From Incurvaria masculella (taxonomy: Eukaryota > Arthropoda > Insecta > Lepidoptera > Incurvariidae), in NCBI GenBank assembly GCA_946894095.1, contig OX335656.1:7579001-7643000 (forward strand): DNA of 64,000 nt, written 5' to 3'. A program made the position numbers and the translations under genes. The notes below the pieces were generated by a model. That model was given only the letters and a program-made list of their open reading frames with translations, was not told the origin of the DNA and ran no database searches. This document shows positions 45,987 through 58,600 of the stretch, in pieces. The first letter of the stretch is position 1; each line of letters opens with the position of its first letter.

Positions 45987-48900
45987 GTGACAAGAAATAA
46001 ACTTATATGTGGTCGATGTCACCGACCGCTACTCTGACCACACACAAGGACGTTGTAACATTGACGTCGTAAGAATCTCAATGTTGGCTTGGAAAAGTTC
46101 AATGTACATATTTTTTATGTTTTCTTAATAAATAACCAATTTCATAATTAACCTTTTTTTTATCTAATTGCTACTTACTCAAATGTAGTCTTAATTTTAT
46201 TATAAATATAGAATAGACATACCTATAAGTTATTTTTAGCCACAATTATAGCCTATGATTACAGCACAAACAGAACCAAAAAATATACACTCAAGTGGTC
46301 ATTCCGAGTTCTCAGCTAAATTCCGAACTTCAAAGTTATATACAGTTATAAACAAAGAGTATATATAACCGCAGCGACTTCTCCGAACTCTTTGATGTAA
46401 ACGCGTTAGGATATTATATGTTCTGTGGTAAACGCTTGTTATATACGTAGAAAGAGAATCTCTAGAAGGAACGATAGTGTCAGTTTGGCTATACATACCT
46501 ACATTGCATATACGTAGATGTATGTTGTGTTTTAGTGACGTCCAAAAGGAGCAATCGATATCAAATGCGACACAGATTAGTAAAAGTATGAATTGAAAGT
46601 AACCATTGAACTGTCAATGGGGAAGAAAACTGTTTATTTATCACGACAGGTGCCGTTTAAGCGAGCTTACCTAAGAGATCTGTCAAATCTGTCGGATACC
46701 ATACAAAATCAAACAGGATAGATTTGAAAATAGTATTTACTCAATCTGTGTGATTGAAATGACTAAATGTTTTCCATGTTATTCCGAAAATAAATAGGTC
46801 TCAGTTATGTTAATCAAAAGAAGTCCTGGGAAAGAAAATATCACAAAAATATAACCTATAATTTTTCGTTTTATATTTTGTGCTGGTCAATGACATATAA
46901 ATTTGTCTAAAGTCAAACAAAAACTATTATTTTCCTGTAAAACTTCTTCTAACTGCATCATTGAGTACATTTTTCACCTAAAACCTCGTATGTAAATCAA
47001 ACTTACGTATTGGCACAGATTTATCTTTTATGGGTTGTTCATAATGCTTCTCCAGTAAATTTTTGCTCTAAATTTTCCTTGCCAAGTTAGGTATTATAAA
47101 AGATTTACTGTCGTATTCAGAGTGGGCGGACTAACTTTATTACGCGGATTATTGCCAGACTAAACCGGTTTTGTATGGTTAGTTCGGTGCTAATCCTGTA
47201 CTGACTTTTGACAGGTTCACTCTTAATACGGCTGTCAGACTTTTATTAGTTATCGCTTGTAAAAGTTCGTCTTTAAAGTTTATCTTGGTTCCCATTACGA
47301 TTTTCGCCTCAAAAGCTTTTACATACTCTTAAAATATGTCCAGAATATACGGAAAAACTTTACAATGGGGAAGAAAACTGTTTACTTAACACTACAGGTG
47401 ACGTCTAGGTGACTTACCCTAAAAGCAGTGTAAAAATTCTCAAAGACATTACAAAATGAAACAGAATAGATTTAAATTTGAAATTCCCCAATTTCCTCAA
47501 TTTTATTTTAAAAAGTTTTAAAAATCTTAATCAGCTTCTTCTTTCGAAGTGAATCAAAATTGGTACATCCCGTGTTTTTGGGAACCGTTACATTACTTTT
47601 ATTTTCTTGATCCACCACTTTTAGTTCGATGTTCTCTCTGTTGTTTTAAGTTTTCCGACCCTGTTTTTCCTGAAATGAGAAAGAATACAATTTTTATTAT
47701 TTTTATATTCGATTTTCATATCTTTAACAAATTACAGAGGAAGATGGTATCGATGCATTACGTTGAATGCATTATCACTATCATAGAACATGCTTGGTCT
47801 GAAAATGTAGCATTTTTCGATGGGCTTAAATTTTCCCCTTTGTTTATCTTCATTTTTCCGAATTTTCAATGTTTTTGGGAATCTGAAAATCTTCATCTTA
47901 AATTGCATCACTCATATACATATTAAACCAATGGTCTAGTTAAATGAACTTATTCAAAATAACATTTGTTTTCAATTTTAATGTGATTTTAGGATTTTTG
48001 TATATTCGTAGAAAATCATTATGTACATTATCAAGATATCATGACTTAATCGATATCAATAATATCGATATCAATTCCAAATCGACTGGGGTACATCATG
48101 GTGAGTCGAAACATAACCTCAAATTATGACTCAATATAATCAGCATTGAAATGGATATTACGAGAAGATACGACGGTTCAATGCGATACATTCCAATAAT
48201 AAAACCTACTATGCTTCTATGCAAGGTGTAACCTAACCTGAATAACAGGTGAATCAGCGATATCATTTGATTTTCTACTTACACATAAAACGATAAGTCT
48301 CCACGAAGCTCTTTTCACGCCATGTTGCACCTAAAATCACTTGATCACAATTTTTCGTGGATTGGTTGCTGTTTGCGGACTTTTTAGCGGGACTTCAAAA
48401 CTTAGTTTGACTTACTAGTGAGTCAAACATTGCAATTAGTGGCTACAAGGTCGATCTGCTGAACGCAATAGACTTCAGCTTGTCATCTCTTTCACTTTTG
48501 CCATAGCTTCATATGAGGAAAGATTTGTAATGATCTGTCAGAGAGTACGTTTATTTTAGGTTTGCTCTATGTAGGAGCGCAGCGACTTCTTCGAACTCTT
48601 TGGTTATGTACGTAAAACAGGATATTATTTGATACGTGGTAAAAACAAGTAAAAACATAAAACTCCATGCAAGTTTTACTAAATATTCTGTGGTTTTACT
48701 TTGCTGTCAAAGGTTGTGGTCCGATTTGAACCATCGTTACCAAAAGCACGCTCAAAATTCGCGCTTACAGCACTCAAAATGGCGTCCCGTGTAAGGTATG
48801 ACGTCATCCCTGCGTTATGCAATCAGTATAAAATAGGGCTTAGGATGTGTGGTGTCAACTAAATCTCCTTGGTACGAATTGGTTTAACAGTGCTCACAAA

Positions 48901-49612
48901 TATATTCGTGCAAACACCTTGTCCGAATCAGTATTCACGAATATCAAATCAGAACGATTGTGGGCTTACTAAAGGTGCTCACAAAATAACCTCAAACATT
49001 GTTTTAAGTGTCCTCAACAAATAAGAGTATTTAATGTTCAACGATGAACAATTTGTAAGCGGATATATATTTACTAACATTATGTTACAATGAGAGTGAC
49101 TATGAAGGTGATTTTGAGTTGTTGATTGACATAGAACTATAAACTACAATAAAGAGAGCGCGAATTTCTGCAGAATTGCACACGGTTAGGTAGTTACTGA
49201 AGCTAAAGTGTGAGCGAAAGTGGTCAAACGTTTTATTGTATCTTCTGTGTCCTGTACTGGCAGTATCAAAATCAAATTTGCCGCGCGATCTATGGCTGCC
49301 GCTGACAGCGCTCATGGTTATGCCCTGAGCACCGTAAGTACTTGAACCTCACAATATTGCATTTGTGAGCACTGTCAGTGCGTTTTGGATCAACTGTATT
49401 CACGCTGTCAGCGTTTGAGCCCAACTCGGATTATAGCCAATATTTGCCTTTCCGAAAGGATAAATGTTACAAAAAACACTGTTTTCAATGTCAATTTTGA
49501 CGGCAATTCGTTCCGTAAAATAACTAATTTGTGGATAAAAAAACGCCTCTGGAGATCTTCGTATATTTTGTTCATAAAAAGTATTAGCATTTGTTAGCTA
49601 ATTCATTAAATA

Positions 49613-52600
49613 ATGACGGAGCGGGATTACGCGCCACTCAGCACAGCGTGCGTGCGTGGTTTATGCGATAAAATCTATGAGAAGCGAAAATTTGCTGGCG
49701 TTGAAATAGAGAAGTAATTTTCTTCAATCCAGTCCCTCAAAGCTTTTTTCCGATGTATTCATTCTATTTCAGTTTAATATTTTGTATTATATAAGTAGTT
49801 ATTATAAAAAGAATTATTTTTATGTGTTATAATTAAGTACTTAAAATTCCTATATGTTGTATAGTTGTTTTGTTGTTATTTGTGCCTACCCTTTTCTGTT
49901 CTCAATATTGTAAGGTAGGCTGGTAGAAAATTACTTTAGGCATTAAGTTCTACCTTTTGTACACTTTATCGTGCAATAAATGTTATTATTATTATTATTA
50001 TTACTTTCTAACGGAATTTGATACTTATTGATTGCTCCACCACCTTTGTTTAAGCTTGTTGGGATGCATAGGATGTAATATTGTTCGTCTCGGATCTAGG
50101 ATTGGTTTTTTATTTGGTTAACATACTCCGCAAAAAGGATTTTATTTTAATAGTTTGTCTTTTTTTTCTTCGATTTTACACCTACACAAGGCCTTTTTGG
50201 CAATAATGCGTATGTATTGGATATTTATGCTGTCGTTTTAAATTATTCTTGTGCTTTTCCGCTCCAGTCGTTTAATTGTTGGCAAGTATAATACCTGCAT
50301 TGAAATGGAATTTTAGCATTCTTTTGTAATAATGAAAAATTTAAATTATTGTGCTTAGGGGACATTTCCATGCTATGTTACTGATTTTAAGCCACTTTTG
50401 GAAACCCCCATCCCCCCTGTGACCTGTTCTCTGGACCCCTCTTCCTGTTTTCATGTGGTATTTCAAAACTTGCTGTTTTTAATATTTTTTTGTGGATTAA
50501 GCATAATATTACTGTTTTAAATGCATGGGAAAAACTATAATATTGAATCGCTGCTCGATGTTTTGGAGCCTCAAATCCATCTTTAGGAGAATTTGCCTGT
50601 CGCGACGGAGGTAGGCACTCGCCGCTGTGCTTGAAATACCACGTGATGGGTGAATACCTCTTCCTCCCCCCCTGTGACCCAGCGTGTTATTTTGATAACC
50701 CCCCCCAATCGGTCACGTGGAATGGGAACGTTCACTCAGTACATACAGCTTTCAAATAACATGAAAATTTCAAGTTAACCTTTGTTATTGGCTGTGTAAC
50801 TGGGCCCCTATGTGGACCTATAGTATGAGGTTTATTCGGAGAAGATGAGGAGCGTAGCAAATGCATCTTCTATAAATAAACTTTGTTAATTTTTTAATAA
50901 CCTAAAGTAATTAAAATCCAAGTTAACATTTCTAAATGGCTCCAGAACAATATACGGGCCCCGACATGGACTCGTTAGGTTAATCATAGAACACATAAAA
51001 AGCATACCAAACCTGCTTTATAGCAGGTTATATTTATTATAAGTAACAATTCCACATTACAGCTACATTGAAATATTAGGGTGCCTCAAAATAATTATTT
51101 TTACTGATTTTAGGATGGTCAAAGATTTTAATGATGCCAACAATGTAAATCAGATCAAAAGGCTGCTGCGAGTGTTGGGACAAGACCTCATCTCAACTGG
51201 CAACCCCAACGTCAAGAATGGCGCACTCATGGGCCTTTCCTCGGTGGCTGTAGGGCTTAGCAAGGTACCACTGTTATATACTTGCTTATTCTACTTTGGC
51301 TGAGATAAATAGTCGCAACAGAAACTAAGCCCCGATTGCACGAAGAGACGGACGAGTTAATCAATGTTAAAATACGTCACTTTTAGTGAACCGCATGGAG
51401 TTCGTTTCATACTGTCTGTCCAAAGTGACTTGTTTAATCGTATGTTGACGTTGATTATGAAAAGTACTACTTTGTGACGTCACTTTGCATTGCTTTGACA
51501 TTTTGTCCATACAAAATGTGTCAAGGTGACGTCACAAAGTACTACTTTTTGTTAGTCTTAGTTTCAGTTATGACTATTTATCTCAGCCTATGTGTATTTA
51601 TCACTTAAGATCTATGCCAAGGTACCATGGTTAAATGACAGACAACGCACAGCCTTAACTGATGAGCCTAGACATTTTAAATTAAGAGAAATAAATATTT
51701 TACTCTCTAGGTGTAATAAGGAGGGTTTTTTTTTAATTTCATCCTAGAAGGAGGTGGCAACATTGGAATAAAGAAATATTAAGTATTATTTGTCCTGTAC
51801 GTGCTCCAAAACCATGAATCCAATCACGTTTAAACTGTGGTGATTTGTCGTGTGCATGCCCGCGTATGTTTCTTACCATGCTTTAATAGGCTCCATTCGG
51901 GTGAAAGTCTAAAACTAAAAAATAACTGGGAACCTAAGCCAGTCCTATATAAACTAGCTTGCTGTTCTCTTTCTCGCACTGGTGTATTACTATATCTCTT
52001 TTATTCCCTGATCCACTAAAAATTGCGAAGGTTGTTCCATTATTCAAAAAAGGATGCCAAAATGACATGAGTAACTACCGGCCAGTATCTTTACTACCAA
52101 TATTCAATAAGGTCCTTGAAAAAGTCATGGAAAATAGATTCAGATTATAGATTTTTTAAATAAATGTGATATAATTAACTATAAGCAGTTTGGATTTCGA
52201 AAAGGAATGTCAACAGGAGATGCTATTGCGACAATGCTTAAATCACTTCTAACTTCATTAGATAACTCTAAACACACATATGGCATTTTCTGTGACCTTT
52301 CCAAGGCGTTTGATTGTGTGGATCACATCATATTGATGCGAAAACTAGAGCACTATGGTATAAGGGGCAAGGAGCTGAAATTGTGCAAATCTTATCTGAA
52401 AAGCCGAAAGCAAATATGCGATGTCAACAGTACAAAGTCTGATGTCGAAGCACTGACCGTTGGCGTACCACAGGGATCTATACCCTCACTCTTTTTGATA
52501 TATGTTAACGATATTTCTAGCTGTATTACCAACGACATCGAATTGGTCATGTTTGCTGATGACATTTCTCTCGTTCTGCAAAACAAAGATATAAATGTAA

Positions 52601-55600
52601 TAAAAGAATCATTTCTTAAAGTTATGGAATCCTTACAGAATTGGTTCCAATCTAATAATCTTCTACTGAATGTGAATAAGACAAACTTAATGCATTTTGC
52701 GTTGGGAACTCAGCGTAGGAAAATAAATGAGGATATAGTAGCTATATCTAAAGATCTATCATTAAATGTTTGCACTGAAATTATCTTTTTAGGGGTAATA
52801 TTTGATAATAAACTGAATTGGAAACCCCATATCGATAATCTTGCTGGGAAACTAAGTGCAGCATGTTATGCTATAAAGAAAATAAAGGAACTATGCGGTG
52901 TTAATGCTGCCAAATCAGTTTATTATGCCTATTTTGACAGCATTATGTCATATGGTCTGATGTTTTGGGGTACAGCAGTGGAGATAAATAGAATATTTAT
53001 CTTACAAAAAAGAGCAATGCGTTACCTATTTAGCATGAAATCGCAAGATTCTTGTAGAGATGTTTTTAGAGAAGCAGGAATCATGACCCTAACAAGTAAA
53101 TACATCTACCAAAATATAAAGTATGCCAGAAAGTATATAAATGATGCCACACTGAACTCGGAGGTACATAATTATGGTACGAGACATAGAAATGACATAC
53201 ATTGTATTAAAAATAGACTGAGTAAGGTTTCAAATAGCTTCATTTGTAATAGTATTAAGTTTTATATTAAAATACCTGAGGATATTAGGAACCTGGAAGA
53301 TATGCCATTCTTAAAAAAAATTAAACTATGTCTACTGAAAAAGAGTTACTATACCCTTAATGAGGCCCTAGCTGACAAAGATTTTTAGTTAATTTAGAAT
53401 TAGTAATTGTATTTAAATTTAGTTAATTTTGAATGTACGATATTTTTTTGTACCCATAGTAGGCAGTTTGCTACTAAATCTTTTTACCGTTTATATTTTG
53501 TATTGTTTGTTTATTAGTATTTATAATTGAAATGACCATGATAATCTATTATCATAAAACCCTAATTATTAAGTTGACATATTTAGCTTAGTTTTAATTG
53601 TTTAGTAAATTTGACGATGGTATATGCCAGAAATTGTAAGCTGAATCTATGTTTGCCTGTATGCCCTAAAATAATATACCAATTTGACAAAATGATATAC
53701 AATACAATACAATACAATATCTGAATTCTTGTTACAAGATAAAAATTGTCTAGTAACTTGTTAAATCACGTGGAGATAACAAGTCCCTAACTTGTCAAAA
53801 AAATATAAATGGACATGGTTTGGAGATGCAGATATTAAGAAGGATATGTAGGTACCTCCTTGGCAACGTATATGCGGCCCGGCCGATGAAGATATGGACG
53901 TGTGTAGTACAAAAAAATATGTATGTATGCTTGACATTTACAATAACAATTTTGAACTCAAACAGCTTATTGGATAATACAGGATTGTGTGAAGTATCTG
54001 CCGGAACTGCTGGAGCCGATCGTGGCGTGCTTCTCCGATGCGGAATCGCGCGTCCGCTACCAAGCAACCGAGTCACTGTTCAATGTGGTGAAGATCGCGC
54101 GCGAAGCCGTGCTGGGCCACTTCCCCGTCGTGTTCGACGCTCTGAGCAAGCTCGCCACCGACTCGGAGCCGCAGGTGAAGCAAGGCGCCGAACTGCTTGA
54201 CAGGCTCGTAAAGGTAGGGGTGTCATGTATCTTAAACTTTAGATTTGAAATAAGAAAACTACCCTTTTTCTTGTTTATAAAACTGGACATGGATGGCTGA
54301 TACCACAGTGATGATATTAGCACTCAGAAATCTGGCATTCAAGGCAAGTCCTCGCGCCACCAAACTACCAGCCGGTGGCATGCACGATTAAATAAAACTA
54401 AATAATGCCGATGAAAAAGAGTTTGTGGAAGCATTTCAGTATTTTTTTTCAGTAATCGACATGGAAGGCTAATATAACCTACTGTTAACATGTTGGGCAC
54501 ATCTTTTCCAAATTCCAAACAACGAATTTCAATCTGTCAGTCAGTCAAGTCAGCGTGTTTGCGGCCTTCAGCGGTACGTTACCACTGCTTTCCGCCGACG
54601 CACTTGATGTTGTCGTCCCACCTGGCGGGTGGTCTTCCCACACTCCGTTTACCTCTCCACGGCCGCCAGTGTAAGACACGGTTACTCCAACGGTCGTATT
54701 CTCTTCGGCTGACGTGACCAGCCCACTGCCACTTGAGCTTAGCCCTCGGTCTCCAATATCGACTACATTAGTACGTTGGCGGATTGCCTCATTAATGACT
54801 ATATCTTGTAGCGATATTCCCAGCATGGCTCGCTCCATTGCTCGCTTGGCAACTTTGAATCTATTAAATGTTTTTTGAACACAGGATATTGTGACAGAGA
54901 GCGCAGCCTTCGAGTTGTCCGCGTTTGTACCGCTATTGCGGGAGCGTATGTACACTCGCAATGCATTCGGACGCCAGTTCATCATCTCGTGGGTGTCGGT
55001 CCTGGACGCGGTGCCCGACATGGACCTCATCCTCTTCCTGCCCGACATCCTTGACGGCCTCTTCAAGATGCTCGATGACGTCATGCCGGAGATTAAAAGA
55101 ATGTGAGCCATTACTCTTACCACATGCAAGTTCCAGTGCATTTATACCATGCATTCATAACGATTATGAGATTTGTCATTTCATGGATTCCACGAAAAAG
55201 TGAGGTCCCATTCCTTACTTACTACGCCTAGGTTGGTACCATTGACTAAATGATGGCCGAAGCGGCAATTAAAGTTTTCCGTGTTTTCCAACCAGCTCAA
55301 AATAGCCATGCAATGTAAGGAAAGTCCTGGCGTGGCACCTTATTCCCATATGGTTAGTTGGGAAAATATCAAGACAATTAATTAGTCTTCCATGTCTAGT
55401 TACATTTTCATGATATCAGCCCGACACACAAAGTAGGAAATAGGTGCCATATAATTTATTATTCTTAAAAATGCACATTAATAGCTATATTAATAAAATA
55501 ATCACTTTCTTCTGACTTAATTACTATTACAACAGTTCATTATATGTTTTGTGGTAGGTGCGACGTGCAGCTAAACGAGTTCCTGCGCAGTATCAAGAAG

Positions 55601-58600
55601 GATCCGTCACGCGTCGACTTCTCTGCCATGATCAACATCCTTATTGTGCACGCACAGTCTCCTGAGGATATGCTGCAGGTCAGCCGAAAACATAACATAA
55701 CATCGGACTCGTGACTCAAGTGTGTGCTGAAACCGGCTGTCTCATACCGACCTTCGGACAGCTGCTTAAGAACCCGAGACCAAATATTCAATGAGTCAGG
55801 AGTTATAAATACCATCTAGCAAGATGCTTATTTATTATATTTAGTTATCCACTTTTGTTTTGTGGAATTTTACCTTGAATGCCCAAGGTTGTGGACGTAC
55901 CTTCTGGGTTATCTTGGGGGCACTGCTCGTCTATGATTTCTGTCATGGAAATTAAACTATATAAGACTAGATGCGGTACCCGGCTCCGCTCGGGTTAGTG
56001 TCGGCTAAATTATCTCATGGATAAAAAGTAGCCCACATGACTGGTCCAAAATAGGGTCAAACTGGTCCAGGACAATGTATCCATGTACCAAATTTAATCA
56101 AGATCGTTCGAGCCGAAATAGCATGATTTAATGAGAAACATCCAATAATTCCCATTTAGAGCTTCGATGACGTTTGGTGGCTATTTAAAAAAAAAACATT
56201 TGCCGCGAGAACCTTTCTGCACTTTCACTGCTACATTGCTTACCTAGTAAGTAACGTGTAACGTAGGTAAGTTTTGCGTGGACTCCAACCCACAGCCAGC
56301 CTTAACATCGAAAACAGTAACCCATCTCGAACCTGACTGCTCCCAGAGATGCTATACATTGATAAAATACGCATATAAATCAGGTAAGTGGTTCGCATGT
56401 TATAAGACTTTAAGACTCACTACTTACCCTTCTGGTAATGAAGCGTTATATTATGTAATCTATAAGTTTTTAGTAGAATCAGGCTAGACGTAGATACAAT
56501 GCACATCTAAATCGAGTAATTGGTTCTCAAGGATTTTATTCTGTTGGTCGCTCCTCCGGCGATTTAGCGTGATGCCAAGTAGTCCTAAAGTTGCAGGAAA
56601 TACCAAGCCGTACTTCAGTAAAAGTAAGCGCTGCCGCCGCAAAGCCGAGCCGTGCATAGCATTGCAGTTTGTATGACAGCCCCATCTTAGCGTAAGCGGA
56701 ACTGAATTCTATTTAGCCAATCCTAATTCCCGGGTAGTTAAATGTACATGTACTAAGTTTTACAAATCGCTAGTGCCTTGAAAATTCGCCAAACGGACAC
56801 CAAACAGTCACGACGTCTGCCCTCCCCCCGCCGCCGCTCCCCGCCACCGCCCCCGGCTCCTCTCCCCCTAGTGTGAAGTAGCGCTACCGGCATCGTTTTC
56901 GCAGCCCCGTGAAAGTTCTAAAGCCCATGGGCACATAAATTGTAGCCTATGTGTTATTCTGATGTATAAGCTATATTATTGTAAAGTTTCATTAGAATCC
57001 ATTCAGTAGTTTTTACGTGAAAGAGTAACAAACATCCATCCATCCATCCATCCATCCATCCATCCATCCATCCATCCATCCATCCATCCATCCATCCATC
57101 CATCCATTATTACAAACTTTCCCCTTTATATTATTTACTAGCTGCGGTACCCGGCTCCGCTCGGGTTAGTGTCGGCTAAATTATTTCATGGATAAAAAGT
57201 AGCCCACATGGCTAATCCAAAATAGGGTCAAACTGGTCCAGGACAATGTATCCATCTACCAAATTTAATCAAGATCGTTCGAGATGAAATAGCATGATTT
57301 AATGAGAAACATCCAATAATTCCCATTTAGAGCTTCGTTGACATTTGGTGGCTATTTAAAAAAAAACATTTGCCGCCAGAACCATTCTGCACTTGCACTG
57401 CAACATTGTTTACCTAGTAAGTAAGTAACGTGTAATGTAGGTAAGTTTTGCGTGGACTCCAACCCACAGCTAGCCTCAACATCGAAAACAGTAACCCATC
57501 TCGAATCTGACTGCTCCCAGAGATCCTATACATTGATAAAATACGCACATAAATCGGGTTAGTGGTTCGCAAGTTATAAGAATTTAACACTCTCTACTCA
57601 CCCTTTAGGTAATGAAGCGTTATATTATGTAGCCTATAAGTTTTGAGTAGGATCAGGCTAGACGTAGATACATTCCGCATCTAAATCGAGCAATTGGTTC
57701 TCAAGGATTTTGCCAAGTAGTCCTAAAGTTGCGGGAAATATTTTAAGGTATGCAATACATGCTGGAAGTATAATGGTATGCCGTTTGAGGCAGTTAACTT
57801 TGTCTTGTATTGTGAGCATTACAGCTAGTAGCATGTTTTTTTACCCATCCTTGGCAATGTGTAAACTACATTCTGAAACAAATGTCCACCCTGCATTGGA
57901 GATTTGTTTCAGAATGTATTTCGCACTCTTATGATGATGCTTCAGTTTGAGTTGCAAGCAGAGCTCCATAATTACCAACATGACAATGATTTTGTTTTCT
58001 TAAGTTCACAGCGATCACGTGGATCAAGGAGTTTGTGGAGCTCTCTGGGGGTGAGATGCTGCCCTACGTTTCCGGAATCCTCACCGCCGTACTACCGTGC
58101 CTCGCCTACAACGACGACTCCAGAAGAAGTATCCTTCCTCTATAAATGCAACCGATAATAATACTCTTCTTTTGCCTGCAAAGGATCCACCTAAAAAAAT
58201 TCAAGTTACGCTGGCATCTGTCACAGAAGCACTTTTAAGTCCCATTGTAAGCAGGCTCCACCTAGCAGCTCGGGAGAAAACTTCCGAATAGATTTTTCCA
58301 GAGATGCATCTGTTGAAAATATGTAAAGATTGCTTGAGGGTCGAAGTCACATGGAGAGATATGGTTGGTGCTAGTAAAACTGCGTGAAAGGAATAACTCA
58401 TACTTGTGAAGAGTGCCTTTTTTATTAATCTTGCAAACCTACTTACATACAACGCGATTCAAATAACAATAGGACGGGGCTCGTGACTAAGTTCACTCGA
58501 ATTCGCGAGGGAAAGTCGCGGCAACACCGTGGCAAAGTACTGAAGTTTGTGAAGTGAAGTGAGGGTTTTAGCAGTTTGACATTCACAATGGCGGTGATCC

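Larger units (their letters stand above)
44806..49612. other. divergent spacer between UROS and VAC14
   Basis: Must contain both promoters; no element can be pointed to. Repeats: a tRNA-Leu-like copy at 44892-45385, a decayed minus-strand TTAA-element piece at about 45465-45700, and a fold-back element at 45710-45986. A few open frames (for example 47549-47926) look like chance. Confidence 0.5.

Noticed and set aside
47549..47926. 125-codon open frame, plus strand
   Set aside because: AT-rich, Phe/Ile-rich low-quality translation with no domain, no splice context and no resemblance to a known family; likely chance.
58008..58012. Acceptor ACAG at 58008-58011 for VAC14 exon 6
   Set aside because: Starting there would put the exon out of phase; the TTAAG acceptor ending at 58004 keeps phase and the conserved TAITW residues.
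58097..58291. 64-codon frame after VAC14 exon 6
   Set aside because: Out of frame with VAC14. The exon 6 donor at 58129 and exon 7 acceptor at 58711 join in phase to the conserved IKE segment, leaving this as intron.
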